From an uncultured Clostridia bacterium (GTDB lineage Bacteria > Bacillota > Clostridia > TANB77 > CAG-508): DNA of 64,000 nucleotides. The notes under the pieces are model-generated. The model saw nothing but the letters and a program-made list of their open reading frames with translations. It ran no database searches and was not told the DNA's origin. Below are positions 1 through 9,849 of the stretch, in pieces. Made by a program: the position numbers and the translations under genes. The DNA lies in contig CAKPLD010000001.1 of the NCBI GenBank assembly GCA_934167225.1, forward strand, positions 26,106 through 90,105. Reading direction: 5' to 3'. Within the stretch, counting starts at the first letter, position 1, and every line of letters starts with the position of its first letter.

Positions 1-2
1 AA

Positions 3-1821
3 AGAAGACTAGACGAAATAACAAAAATAAACTTATATGATATTGGTTTATCAGAAGAAGAGCTAAAAAGAAGAAAAAGCAAAAAGTACGAACTAAAAAA
101 GGCTTTAAAGGGATGTACATATGGTGACGTAAATGATAAAAAATATGTTAAAGAATTAATCTTTGACTTATTATCAAAAGAATATGGAGTTACAGAAATG
201 AATATATCAAAGGCAATTCCTTTTGATATACCTTCTGTTCTTACATCTCAGGACAAATTTGATATATTAATATATATCTATAAAAAAGAGTTTGGATATG
301 AAGCATTAAGTGAATTAATTAGAAAATACAAATTAGATGATTTTAAATACATACAAGGAGAAACAAAGCCATGTTATGTAATTACAGAAGACGAAATTTC
401 CGAAATATTTGAAAAGGAAAATATAGTTTTATCATTTAATGACAAATTAAGTATTGTTGTTCAAAGAATATACCAACAATACAAAGGATACTCAAGTATA
501 GATGAAATAAGAGACATGAACATAGATGGTGTATCTGGTGGTGTATCTGGACTTCCAGAAAGCTTTATAAGCCAAGTTGCACAAACAGATTCAGCAGACT
601 ATTTATCACAAATACAAGAACACAAAGTTCAACGTGCATGTGATAGTATATGGATAATGTTTCATGGTAAATCAATACGTTTAGCATTTTTATCATTCGG
701 AACAGAAGCAGAGCTAAAAAGGGTATGTCAAAATATATATAAATATAACAACCCAGGACAATTATCAGACACAAATGGATATAAAATTAATGAAATGAAA
801 GACGGTTCTCGTGTCGTTGTTGTAAGACCTTCAATGTCAGAAACATGGGCATTCTTCGTAAGAAAATTCGACGTTAAGCGTGCTACACTAGAACAAATAG
901 TTTTATATCCAGGAAAAGAAGACACAATTGCACTTTTAAAATATTTAGTAAAAGGTGCAAGAATTATATCACTAACTGGTGAACAAGGTTGCCGGAAAGA
1001 CAACAATGCTTATGGCAATGATTGAAAACATATATGAAACAATGAACTTACGTATTACAGAAACGGCGTTCGAGTTACACTTAAGAAAAATTTACCCAAC
1101 ACGAAACATCGTATCAATGCGTGAAACAGACACAATAGCAGGTCAAGAGTGTTTGGACGTTCAAAAGAAAACAGATGGTTCTGTTAACATCATCGGTGAG
1201 GTTGCAACAGACCCCGTAGCATCTTGGATGATACAATCAGCCCAAGTTGCATCTAAATTTACATTATTTACTCACCATGCTAAAACATTTCCAGATTTAG
1301 TAACAGCCCTTCGTAACTCAATGTTAAGAGCTGGAGTTTTCAGAAATGAAAAAACAGCAGAAGAGCAAGTTGTACAAGTACTAAATTTCGACATTCACTT
1401 AGTAAAAGACTATAGAGGAAATCGTTATATAGAAAGAATAACAGAATGTATACCAGTAGAAAACAAAAATGAATATACATTTGATCACAGAAACGAAAAA
1501 ACATTAGAAGGAAAATTCGATAAATTTTTCGATAATGCAACACACTACTTCATGAAAACAACAGACAAACAATTATATATATACAGAAACATATTAGAAT
1601 ATGTTGATGGAGAATATATAATAACAAACAAAATATCAGACAAAAACATAAGAGAAATGAGACTAAATATGACAGATGCCGATGCGGAAGAATTTGACGA
1701 CTTTGTTGCAAGACACTGGGGAAAAGAAAGTGTATACAGAATGGAAGAAGAAAGAAAACAAAAATCAAAAATTTCAGCTGGAGCAAGCAAAAGAACAAGA
1801 AAAACTAAAACTACTGAGTAA
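3..1821 (+). CDS. Tad/CpaF-like secretion ATPase (5' partial, one +1 frameshift)
   Basis: AAA-type ATPase that would power assembly of the pilus-like proteins encoded downstream. The frame is open from the window edge, so the true start lies upstream and the ATG at 198 is internal. Seen: a Walker A reading GEQGCGKTT once the extra C at 993 is skipped; a Walker B-like VNIIGEV followed by a long helix; a TLFTHHA histidine box, as in TadA/VirB11-type ATPases. Without the skip the frame ends at 1025, inside the nucleotide-binding site; with it at least 605 residues are encoded. The gene lies 16 bp before the double GspF-like gene. Family assignment is secure at the superfamily level; which pilus or secretion subtype it serves is inference. 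Confidence 0.82.
993..996 (+). other. In-frame CGG with +1 shift, ATPase Walker A
   Basis: The zero frame reads GGT TGC CGG AAA and reaches a stop at 1023-1025. Skipping the C at 993 gives GGT TGC GGA AAG ACA, the Walker A G-C-G-K-T. It is one of six such sites. Confidence 0.75.
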
Positions 1822-1837
1822 GGAGGTGTAGGTCATA

Positions 1838-3904
1838 ATGTCAAATAATACGTTGCTTTACTTAATATATATTATTGGTGGCATTTTCGTATTTATTGTT
1901 ATAGCATATCTAGTGCTAAGCAAACAAATGGGAAAAAGTGAATATCAAAAAATAAAAAAATTAAGACAAGGAACAGAAACAAATAAGTTTTCACTAGAAA
2001 TACTTTACCAAAAATTATACATAACATATTCAAGAATTCCATTTATAAAATCCTACATCTTAAAACTAAGAAGAAGGCTAGAAATTATAAATGTAGATGA
2101 TGAATATGCAACACGTAGAGATTCTGCAAAAATATTATCAAAAACATTATTAGTACTAATTCCAATAATGACATTATCGATAATATTAACACACACAAAC
2201 TACTTGTTACTATCTATAATATTAATATTCGAAATATTTATGATGGACAGCTTTATAGATGGAATGGTTGATAAAATAGATAATACACTACTTAAAGAGC
2301 AATTAGATTTCTTTGCAGAAATAAGACATGCTTACCACGAATTTAACATGGTAGAAGAAGCAATATACCAAATATCACAAGATGACGAAAAAAGCATATC
2401 TAAACAAGGTGACAAAATATATGAAGTACTAATTGCCAATGATCCAGAAATGGAACTAGAAAAATATTATGATATTGCGCCAAACCCATATTTAAAGGAA
2501 TTTGCAGGGGTATCATACTTAACAAAAGAATTTGGAGATAGAAAAGTAGATAAAACATCACTATACTTAAAAAACGTAAATAACATAACAGAAGAAATGC
2601 AAATAGAAATATTAAAAAGAGATAAAATAGACTATGTGTTCCAAAGTTTATCAATAATCTCAATAGTACCAGTATTAGGACTAGAGCCATTAAAAAATTG
2701 GTCAATAGACAATTTTAGTTTCACACAAAACTTTTATTGTGGAAAAGGTGGAATGTTAGTACAAATACTTGTAATATTACTAACAGTAATATGTTACTTA
2801 CTTTTAAGAAAAATAAAAAATAATGGATCAACAGACAAAAGCACACAAAACACACAAAATCCATGGCAAGCAAAAGTATATAAAAACCCAATTGGTAAAA
2901 AAATTGTCGATTTATTTATACCAAAAAAGGGAACAAAAGATTATATAAAAACACAAAAATTACTAAAAGATTCTGCCTCAAAACTGAAAATGGAATGGCT
3001 GTATGTAAACAGAATAACAATTGCAATTGTAACATTTATTGTATCATTATTCTTATTTGTTCAGTTACACGCAACAGCGGTAAACTGGATTTACACAGAG
3101 CCTACAACCGACTATGACATAATGGGAGGAGTTACAGGAGCAGAACTAGAAAAGGCAAAAGCCTTAACAGAAAGTGATAACAAATTTTTGGATATGTTTA
3201 GAGGAAACACAAAAACAACTGTAAACGATATTCAAAAAGTAATGACAAGATCAAAAGATTATGCAGACAGCACAGATGAAGAAATTCAAACAGCAGCACA
3301 GAGAGTATACGAAAAATTACAAAAAGTAAATAAAGAATACTTAGGTTGGTTTGAAGTTTTATTATCAGTAATATTTATGATAATTGCATATATGTCTCCA
3401 ATATGGATAATGTGGTTCCAATTAAAAATGAGACAAATGGAAATGGAAGACGAAGTAATGCAGTTCCAAACAATTATCTTAATGCTTATGAGAATAGAGC
3501 GTGTAAATGTTGAAATAATTCTAGAATGGCTAGAACGTTATGCAAACATATTTAAAGAACCAATATCAAGATGTGTTAACAACTACGAATCAGGTGCATG
3601 GGAGGCTTTGGAAGCTCTTAAAAACGAAACAAATTATCAACAATTTATAAGAATAGTAGAAAGCTTACAAGCAGCGGTTGAAAAAATACCAATTAGAGAT
3701 GCATTTGATGAATTAGACTCAGATAGAGATTATTACCAAGCAAAAAGACGTGAATCAAATGACAGATTAATTGCTAAAAAAGCCAGAATTGGTAAATTTA
3801 TTGGATTTGCACCAATGGTAGTAATGTTTGTTGGATACTTGATTGTACCACTAGTATTTATAGGTTTAACAAGTATGTCAAGTTCGATGGCAAGTTTAAA
3901 ATAA
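1838..3904 (+). CDS. Polytopic Tad/T2SS membrane platform protein with two GspF-like halves
   Basis: Inner-membrane platform that partners with the upstream ATPase. It has 688 residues, a first membrane span near residues 5-27, a helical pair near 104-140, and further spans near 265-330, 395-420, 500-525 and 650-680. Two cytoplasmic helical regions resemble GspF domains: one around 150-260 (LKEQLDFFAEIRHAYHEF) and one around 540-650 (EDEVMQFQTIILMLMRIERV). This looks like a TadB-TadC fusion, since Tad systems normally encode the two as separate genes of about 300 residues. An AAGGAGGTG ribosome site lies 9 bp upstream of the ATG. The fusion reading is inferred from length and repeat layout. 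Confidence 0.72.
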   Translation: MSNNTLLYLIYIIGGIFVFIVIAYLVLSKQMGKSEYQKIKKLRQGTETNKFSLEILYQKLYITYSRIPFIKSYILKLRRRLEIINVDDEYATRRDSAKILSKTLLVLIPIMTLSIILTHTNYLLLSIILIFEIFMMDSFIDGMVDKIDNTLLKEQLDFFAEIRHAYHEFNMVEEAIYQISQDDEKSISKQGDKIYEVLIANDPEMELEKYYDIAPNPYLKEFAGVSYLTKEFGDRKVDKTSLYLKNVNNITEEMQIEILKRDKIDYVFQSLSIISIVPVLGLEPLKNWSIDNFSFTQNFYCGKGGMLVQILVILLTVICYLLLRKIKNNGSTDKSTQNTQNPWQAKVYKNPIGKKIVDLFIPKKGTKDYIKTQKLLKDSASKLKMEWLYVNRITIAIVTFIVSLFLFVQLHATAVNWIYTEPTTDYDIMGGVTGAELEKAKALTESDNKFLDMFRGNTKTTVNDIQKVMTRSKDYADSTDEEIQTAAQRVYEKLQKVNKEYLGWFEVLLSVIFMIIAYMSPIWIMWFQLKMRQMEMEDEVMQFQTIILMLMRIERVNVEIILEWLERYANIFKEPISRCVNNYESGAWEALEALKNETNYQQFIRIVESLQAAVEKIPIRDAFDELDSDRDYYQAKRRESNDRLIAKKARIGKFIGFAPMVVMFVGYLIVPLVFIGLTSMSSSMASLK

Positions 3905-3919
3905 TGGAGGTGAGATATT

Positions 3920-4648
3920 TTGGAAAATGCATCAAAAGCACTAATAATGGCAGGTGGAATGTTACTTGCAATACTTATTATATCACTACTAATATATGCG
4001 TGGAGTTTATTTTCAAAATATCAAGCTTCCCAAGATTCTCTTTCAGAAATAGAAGATGTTTCAAAATTTAATGAGCAATTTGCTAATTACGAACGAGACG
4101 AAATTCAGGGATACGAAATACTTAGCTTGGTAAATAAAGTTATAGATTATAATTATAGAAAATCTAATGCTGGTGGTGCGAAAAATGATGAAAAATATAC
4201 TCCAATTACTCTTATAATAAATTTAGATGGTAAACAAAATACATTGACTCCAGATGGAACCGTAAGACTTTTTGGAACATCAACATATACACAAAGTGCT
4301 GTTTCAAATGCATTTTCAGACATTTTAAAAGAAACAGGAAAGATAGAAGCACGTTATGGTGGAGTAGATAGTGCAACAAAAATAGCAAAAGGATTTGAGT
4401 CTATGAAAGCACTTAATGATGATGCTGCTATAAAAAGATTTAAATCATATTGTACTAATGCAACCATATCTTCGAGAATAACTACCAAGGATGATGTACT
4501 TGGAGAACGAGAAAATGCCTATAAATATTGGGAATATATACAATTTAAAAAGGGAATATTTAACTTTGTTTCGAGTCCTGATGAATATGATAAAACATCT
4601 GGAAGAATTGTAAAAATGAATTTTATATTTACTGGATACTTTAATTAA
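3920..4648 (+). CDS. Pilin-like protein, MENASKAL family, paralogue 1
   Basis: Small membrane-anchored protein of 242 residues and the longest member of the local family. It starts with TTG after a GGAGG site at 3906-3910. The N-terminus MENASKALIMAGG leads straight into a hydrophobic helix (to about residue 30), then a polar helix and a soluble C-terminal domain. A short motif (GYEILSLVNKVI) recurs in the neighbours. This is the layout of a pilin or pseudopilin, but there is no classical basic leader peptide and no Gly before the helix. Its position after the ATPase and platform genes supports a role as an assembled subunit. Function is inferred. Confidence 0.62.
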   Translation: MENASKALIMAGGMLLAILIISLLIYAWSLFSKYQASQDSLSEIEDVSKFNEQFANYERDEIQGYEILSLVNKVIDYNYRKSNAGGAKNDEKYTPITLIINLDGKQNTLTPDGTVRLFGTSTYTQSAVSNAFSDILKETGKIEARYGGVDSATKIAKGFESMKALNDDAAIKRFKSYCTNATISSRITTKDDVLGERENAYKYWEYIQFKKGIFNFVSSPDEYDKTSGRIVKMNFIFTGYFN

Positions 4649-4660
4649 AAGGAGTAAAAC

Positions 4661-5113
4661 ATGGAAAATGCATCAAAAGCCTTAATAATATCAGCAGGAG
4701 TGCTTATTGCAATACTATTGTTAACATTGTTTTCGTATTTATTTATGAAAATGTCATCATCAACTTCAGAGGTATATGACATGATGAGCAAACATGAAAA
4801 AGACGAATTTAATCAACAGTTTTTTAATTACGAAGGAAGAGGAATAAGAACAAACGCTGACCCTCTTACACCGCAAGAAGTTGCGACTCTAATAAATTTA
4901 GCACAAGATAGTAAAGAAAAAACTAAGTTTTCAGCAAATGTTGCAATTATGCTAGGAAGTGAAAATCTAACAAACCAAGCATCAGCAAGTGAATGGCTAG
5001 CTAAACAAATGCAAAACTCAGCAGACAAGGACAAAAGATATGACTGCGAAAGTGTAACAATTGATCAAACAACATTATTAGTAAACAAGGTAACACTTAA
5101 GGTGCACTCATAA
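4661..5113 (+). CDS. Pilin-like protein, MENASKAL family, paralogue 2
   Basis: 150 residues, 12 bp after paralogue 1, with AAAGGAG before the ATG. It starts MENASKALIISAGV, has one hydrophobic helix to about residue 28, then a polar segment (DMMSKHEKDEFNQQFFNYEG) that closely matches the equivalent FNEQFANYE stretch of paralogue 1. The LTPQEVATLINLAQ motif corresponds to the family core. Likely a subunit of the same pilus-like structure. The exact role, major or minor subunit, cannot be told from sequence. Confidence 0.62.
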   Translation: MENASKALIISAGVLIAILLLTLFSYLFMKMSSSTSEVYDMMSKHEKDEFNQQFFNYEGRGIRTNADPLTPQEVATLINLAQDSKEKTKFSANVAIMLGSENLTNQASASEWLAKQMQNSADKDKRYDCESVTIDQTTLLVNKVTLKVHS

Positions 5114-5140
5114 ATTTATAAAACAAAAAGGAATGAAAAT

Positions 5141-5572
5141 ATGAATAAAACATTTATATTTATTGTATGTATACTAATTATTATATTATCTATATTTGGA
5201 ATGAAATATTTAGATTATAAAGATGAAAATGCCAAAATAAAGCAGGAAAATCTTGAATATGAAGTATATCTAAATAAAGAAGTTTCTGGTAGAGATCTTA
5301 CAACAGCAATAAATAGAGCAATAAATAGTAATGATAAGAATAAAGTATCTAAAGATGAAAATGGAATGTATATTGAAAATAATACAAATTCAATAAAAAT
5401 TGAAATTAAAATTTTAGATAATGATACTACTTATCAAATGGAAACCCTTTATAATGGAGGAATGGTAGATTTTATTCAATATTATGGCGATATTTCTTTT
5501 GAATGTACTCAAATTGATTACAATGAAAAAGGTTGTGTAAGCCATATGGTTTTTGAACAAAAATCTAGTTAA
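5141..5572 (+). CDS. Divergent pilin-like protein without the MENASKAL start
   Basis: 143 residues with one N-terminal membrane helix (residues about 4-22) and a short charged helix, then a beta-rich soluble domain. It lacks the MENASKAL sequence but keeps the family core: GRDLTTAINRAINSN aligns with the G-x-x-x-x-x-x-I-x-x-V-I-x-x-N stretch of the flanking paralogues. Position inside the array and the shared core suggest a divergent minor subunit. An AAAAGGAATG site precedes the ATG. I do not recognise a named family. Confidence 0.55.
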   Translation: MNKTFIFIVCILIIILSIFGMKYLDYKDENAKIKQENLEYEVYLNKEVSGRDLTTAINRAINSNDKNKVSKDENGMYIENNTNSIKIEIKILDNDTTYQMETLYNGGMVDFIQYYGDISFECTQIDYNEKGCVSHMVFEQKSS

Positions 5573-5670
5573 ATTTAGTTATTAATATTAGATGAGATTG
5601 ATTGTCCATAAGATTGATTTTGTCTAGGTAAATAAAATAATATATATATAAAATAAAGGAGGAATTTATT

Positions 5671-6093
5671 ATGGAAAACGCTTCAAAAGCTTTAATTATA
5701 GCAGGTGCTATACTATTATCAATTTTAATTATATCATTGGGTATCATGGTATATAATAATGCAAAAAATACTGTAGGAAGTGCAAATTTAAGTAAGCAGG
5801 AGATTCAAACTTTTAACTCTCAATTTGAAAATTATGAGGGAAGCAATAAAACTGCTAGTGAAATTAGAACTATGTATCAAGCTGTTATTGCTAGTAATGC
5901 TTCTGAAACTAAATCAGGAACATCTAGAAAGGTTTCAATTACTGGTTCAGATACTGCTGCTTGCGGAACTCCAAACACTACTTTACAAACAGCACCAACA
6001 TCAACACCAACAGTATCAAATGCAAATACATATACAGTAAAATTGGGATACTCAACAGATGGATTAGTTGTAGATATAGCATGGGGTAAATAA
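5671..6093 (+). CDS. Pilin-like protein, MENASKAL family, paralogue 3
   Basis: 140 residues after a strong AAAGGAGG site. It has a MENASKALIIAGAIL start, one helix to about residue 28, the polar segment IQTFNSQFENYEG and the core SEIRTMYQAVIASN. The C-terminal part is Thr/Ser/Ala-rich, then ends in a short strand-rich tail. Similar in size to paralogue 4, with which it shares most of the first 40 residues. Probably an assembled fibre subunit. Confidence 0.62.
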   Translation: MENASKALIIAGAILLSILIISLGIMVYNNAKNTVGSANLSKQEIQTFNSQFENYEGSNKTASEIRTMYQAVIASNASETKSGTSRKVSITGSDTAACGTPNTTLQTAPTSTPTVSNANTYTVKLGYSTDGLVVDIAWGK

Positions 6094-6117
6094 ACCTTAA
6101 TTGAAAGGAATTATATT

Positions 6118-6555
6118 ATGGAGAATGCGTCAAAAGCTTTGATTATGGCTGGTGCAATATTAATAGCAATATTAATAATTTCGCTAGGTGTATATGTTTT
6201 TAACAATATGAGTAGTACTGCTAAAAATTCTGCAAATATGGATAAGCAAGAAATTTCTAATTTCAACTCAAAAATAACACCATATTTAGGAGAAAATGTA
6301 ACAGGAACACAGGTCAACTCATTAATACAATTGGTAATATCAATAGATAATGCCGCTGTAAGTTCAAATGGGAACATAAATAAAAAAATTGACATTACTT
6401 TTCCAGGTGGTTCAATAACTGTTAACGGAACAACTGTTAATGGAATAAATGGAACTAAAAGAGTAGAAACAGGACCTAATAAAACATATAAAGTTAAAGA
6501 AACATACAATAATTCAACAGGATTAATAAATGCAATTGAAGTTACAGCAAATTAA
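6118..6555 (+). CDS. Pilin-like protein, MENASKAL family, paralogue 4
   Basis: 145 residues, 24 bp after paralogue 3, with GAAAGGAA upstream. It starts MENASKALIMAGAIL and has a helix to about residue 28, then DKQEISNFNSKITPYLG and the core GTQVNSLIQLVISIDN, followed by a glycine-rich beta domain. The close N-terminal match to paralogue 3 indicates local duplication followed by divergence of the exposed C-terminal half, as seen in pilin families. Confidence 0.62.
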   Translation: MENASKALIMAGAILIAILIISLGVYVFNNMSSTAKNSANMDKQEISNFNSKITPYLGENVTGTQVNSLIQLVISIDNAAVSSNGNINKKIDITFPGGSITVNGTTVNGINGTKRVETGPNKTYKVKETYNNSTGLINAIEVTAN

Positions 6556-6576
6556 AAAAAGAAAGGAGATATACAA

Positions 6577-7143
6577 ATGGAAAATGCCTCAGATGCCCTA
6601 ATAATGGCGGGACAAGTATTAATATTTATAATAGCCCTTACAGTTTGTATATCTTCTTTTACAACTGTAAGAGCAGAAGTTAACAGAATAGTTGGAGAAA
6701 ACGAAGAAATAAGGTTTGCAAAAAATGGTAACAACTATATAAATTACATAGATAGTAGAAACGTAAAAGCAACAAGAGTTGTAGGCTCTGAAACAGTAGT
6801 ATCTTCTATGTATAGAGCTATAAAAGAAAATTATGTTATATATATAAAATTAAATAACCCCGGGGATGTAAACAGTAAAATAAACAAAATACCAGCAGTT
6901 AGAGATATTAATGTAAATGGAGAAAAGATAATATCAGCAGGGGATCCATTAATAGAAATAACAATAGGACCAAATACAAATCAATATGTTAATGCAGTTT
7001 TAAGTACTTATAACTTATTTAACCAAATAAGTGGAAAGTCATTTTACGAATATTTAGGAGAATATCAAGAACCATCATCGCCAGGTGTTGCAACAGAAAA
7101 CAAGCAAACATATAGAATAATAACCTATGTAGAAAAAACATAA
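6577..7143 (+). CDS. Pilin-like protein, MENASDAL family, paralogue 5
   Basis: 188 residues, with GAAAGGAG before the ATG. It starts MENASDALIMAGQVL, so Lys is replaced by Asp at position 6. The helix runs to about residue 25, then comes a polar region and a larger C-terminal domain containing SSMYRAIKEN in the core position. It is the last MENAS-type gene before a separately promoted gene. Likely a minor or capping subunit, by size and position only. Confidence 0.58.
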   Translation: MENASDALIMAGQVLIFIIALTVCISSFTTVRAEVNRIVGENEEIRFAKNGNNYINYIDSRNVKATRVVGSETVVSSMYRAIKENYVIYIKLNNPGDVNSKINKIPAVRDINVNGEKIISAGDPLIEITIGPNTNQYVNAVLSTYNLFNQISGKSFYEYLGEYQEPSSPGVATENKQTYRIITYVEKT

Positions 7144-7172
7144 TTTTTATATAGAAAGAAATAAGAAAACTA

Positions 7173-7202
7173 TTTACAAAATACACAAAAAAATGATATA
7201 AT
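7173..7202 (+). promoter_or_regulatory. Sigma-A-type promoter, extended -10
   Basis: TTTACA at 7173-7178 and TATAAT at 7197-7202 are spaced by 18 bp, with TG one base upstream of the -10. It would drive the 168-aa gene separately from the pilin-like array. Confidence 0.6.
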
Positions 7203-7243
7203 AACAAAAGATATTTATATTATTTGAAAGGAAGGAAAAAAAT

Positions 7244-7750
7244 ATGGGAGATTCAGCAGTAACTATAATCGCAATATTTTTAGCAGCAATATTAATGTTT
7301 ATTTTTCCACTTATGACAATGGCAGACAAATCAGATGATGTATCACAATTATCAATTCAAGATGCAACAACAGATTTTACAAATAAAATAAGAACAACAG
7401 GACGTATAGCACAAGAAGATTACGACAATTTTTCACTAACATTAGCATCAACAGGAAATGCATATGATGTAGAAATAACAGTACAAAAATTGGACCAAAA
7501 TCCAGCAAAAAAGGAAAGTGGAGCAACAACAACAATAGGACAAAACGTATATTACACAATGTATACAAAACAAGTTCTTGATGGGTTACCTTTAGAACTA
7601 ACAGAAGGAGACATAGTAACAGTAAATGTACAAAACACAAACACAACAATAGCAGGACAACTTAGAAACTTTATGTACAAAGTTACAGGAAACACTTCTG
7701 GAAATATTGTTGCACAAGAATCTGGAATAGTAACAAAAACAGCAAAATAA
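7244..7750 (+). CDS. Small single-helix surface or pilin-like protein (168 aa)
   Basis: Starts MGDSAVTIIAIFLAAIL, with one hydrophobic helix (about residues 4-24) and then a Thr/Gln/Asn-rich soluble domain. It is not a MENASKAL protein but has the same short-leader, single-helix layout. It has its own strong promoter and GAAAGGAAGG site, which suggests higher expression than its neighbours, as expected of a main structural subunit. A long-stem inverted repeat follows it. Its role as major subunit is inference; I recognise no named family. Confidence 0.55.
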   Translation: MGDSAVTIIAIFLAAILMFIFPLMTMADKSDDVSQLSIQDATTDFTNKIRTTGRIAQEDYDNFSLTLASTGNAYDVEITVQKLDQNPAKKESGATTTIGQNVYYTMYTKQVLDGLPLELTEGDIVTVNVQNTNTTIAGQLRNFMYKVTGNTSGNIVAQESGIVTKTAK

Positions 7751-7787
7751 TCAATAAAAAATTAAATTAAAAAGCGTAATCAAAAGG

Positions 7788-7846
7788 GGGAACAAACATG
7801 TAATTTTTGTTTTTTTATAAAACCAAAAAGTTAGATGTTTGTTCCC
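7788..7846 (+). terminator. Inverted repeat, possible terminator or attenuator
   Basis: GGGAACAAACAT (7788-7799) pairs perfectly with ATGTTTGTTCCC (7835-7846) around a 35-base loop, followed by AATATTTTT. It separates the 168-aa gene from the 603-aa gene and could partly terminate transcription or protect the upstream mRNA. Confidence 0.5.
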
Positions 7847-7875
7847 AATATTTTTGACAAAAGAAAGGAAAGCAT

Positions 7876-9687
7876 ATGAAACTCCAATCATTATCAATTA
7901 TATTTATAATAATAATAATGCCAATATCTATTGTACTGTCTGAATATGTAAACAATAAAATACAGACAGAACAAACAGAATTACTATATAATACAAGGCT
8001 TCTAAATTCCACATATGACGCAATAAAAGCCTATCAATTAAATACCGTAAATAATGCTTTTGGAGATGTAACAAACCAAAAAGTAAAAGACATAGAATCA
8101 GCAGCAAAAACATTTTACAATTCGTTAACATCAAGCTTTAACTATACAGGCTACAAATCAGAGGTTATGAAAGAATATGTTCCAGCATTAGTTTACACTA
8201 TGTATGATGGTTATTACACATATTCGCCATTTACAAATACACTAACAAATGTTGAAGACTCAAAATATGATACAACTTATAGTCAAGAGGGAAAAAATCA
8301 AGAAGGTTTAAAGCCATATGTTTATTATGCTTGTAGATATGTTATAGGAACAACAACAGATGTCACAATTATATATACATTAGATAATTATATAACAGTA
8401 CAGGGAAAGATTGGTGGTAATTATGTATATGATAGTGGGTATTTGTATTCAATAGCAAGAAATAAAGCAGAATCGGATAGCGGAAAAGGAATTTATGAAG
8501 ACGGAAACAACTATTGGTATATGGGTGTAGAATTTTCTAAGGGAAACAAAGAAATAATGAAAGAATACGTTGGAACAGAAGAATATGAATATGCTAAAAT
8601 TAATGGAAAAAAATATTATTTAGACCCAGATTATTATAACGATGGAAGAACGGACAGAAGAGGAGTATTTTATATTGACTCGAATGGAGAAAAAAATTAT
8701 AGTCAGATAAAAGGTGTTTCGCCAGCTTTAACAGAAGCAGAAAGACAAGAATCAGAAAGATATTTTAATGCGATAAAATACAATAAAAGTGCATATGAAT
8801 ATTATAAAAATGCATATGAATTTTCGAGTGCTGTATTAGGAAAAACGAAAAAAGCCGATAAGGCAGGTAATGAATGGGGGCAAGATGCAGCTCATAGTTT
8901 AGTTGGTTTACAAACATCGCATGCTGAACATTATTCAGACAGATTATCAGATGACAATAAAAATATCACACCACTTTCTGAATATGGTGATTTTAAAATA
9001 TTTGATAATTCATCTTTAGAATTTGAATCATCAAACTTTAATAAACACAGAAAAGCAATAATAAGATATGTAATTGAAACAAACCTTTCAACATCTATAG
9101 CGGCATTTTCACAATATAGCAATAATAATAGTATTGAATATATTATGCCAAAAATATCTGAAACAGATTGGGAAACAATAGAAAATGATGTATGTGCAAT
9201 TTCATTTATGCAAGGAATGAGTATTGGCTCTAAAAAATACAACGGGTATTCTGTTGTGGCAAATACACTTACAAAGGAATTTGTTGATGAAAGTGATATA
9301 TATATTTTAACAACGGATAATACTTATTGTAAGGTTAAAGATAAGACTTTGTCAGATGTGAATAAGATCGAATTCAATAAGCCAGCAGGTATATGGAAAT
9401 TGGATTTTGAACATAGACAGGGATTTGATGACAGTGGACAAATTACGTATTATAATCCTGTAAGAGCTTTAGGTAGTTACACTAGTATTATGGGAAGTTA
9501 TGGACTTGAGGCAAGTACATCTGGGCAGGATATGTATGAATTTATACAAGGTGCAAACGATAAATTAAGGAAAGTTTACCTTACAGCTTTGGGAAGAGAA
9601 CGTTGGGGATCTTATAATGTTAATAATGTTAATTATGAGTTGTATGGTAATACTAATGGAAATGAGTACTTTTTGAAGGATTATTAG
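7876..9687 (+). CDS. Large single-anchor surface protein at the end of the pilus-like locus (603 aa)
   Basis: An N-terminal hydrophobic helix (about residues 5-22, SIIFIIIIMPISIVLSEYV) leads into a long helix rich in Gln, Thr and Asn, then a large Tyr-rich extracellular domain. The layout resembles TadG-type or tip proteins, in which one helix is incorporated and the C-terminal domain is exposed. No cell-wall sorting signal and no second membrane span. GAAAGGAAAG precedes the ATG. I do not recognise the C-terminal domain; a minor tip subunit or adhesin is the best guess from gene order. Confidence 0.55.
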   Translation: MKLQSLSIIFIIIIMPISIVLSEYVNNKIQTEQTELLYNTRLLNSTYDAIKAYQLNTVNNAFGDVTNQKVKDIESAAKTFYNSLTSSFNYTGYKSEVMKEYVPALVYTMYDGYYTYSPFTNTLTNVEDSKYDTTYSQEGKNQEGLKPYVYYACRYVIGTTTDVTIIYTLDNYITVQGKIGGNYVYDSGYLYSIARNKAESDSGKGIYEDGNNYWYMGVEFSKGNKEIMKEYVGTEEYEYAKINGKKYYLDPDYYNDGRTDRRGVFYIDSNGEKNYSQIKGVSPALTEAERQESERYFNAIKYNKSAYEYYKNAYEFSSAVLGKTKKADKAGNEWGQDAAHSLVGLQTSHAEHYSDRLSDDNKNITPLSEYGDFKIFDNSSLEFESSNFNKHRKAIIRYVIETNLSTSIAAFSQYSNNNSIEYIMPKISETDWETIENDVCAISFMQGMSIGSKKYNGYSVVANTLTKEFVDESDIYILTTDNTYCKVKDKTLSDVNKIEFNKPAGIWKLDFEHRQGFDDSGQITYYNPVRALGSYTSIMGSYGLEASTSGQDMYEFIQGANDKLRKVYLTALGRERWGSYNVNNVNYELYGNTNGNEYFLKDY

Positions 9688-9736
9688 TGATTGTTTTTGA
9701 GGATTGGTGGAATTTTATAATTTTGGGAGAATTATG

Positions 9737-9765
9737 TTGACTTGTGGGGGATTTTGTTGTAAAAT
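9737..9765 (+). promoter_or_regulatory. Sigma-A-type promoter of the first islet
   Basis: TTGACT at 9737-9742 and TAAAAT at 9760-9765 are spaced 17 bp, upstream of the two higher-GC small genes. Confidence 0.55.
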
Positions 9766-9849
9766 AGATGGCGTAGAAGTGCAGTGAGAAGGAAAATATG
9801 TTGTTTATTTTCCGAGGGGATCCCGTATAGAATGGGAGAAAGGAAACAA

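Noticed and set aside
198..1025. Independent CDS starting at ATG 198
   Set aside because: The same frame is open and protein-like from the window edge, with no ribosome site before 198; this is the interior of a longer ATPase gene.
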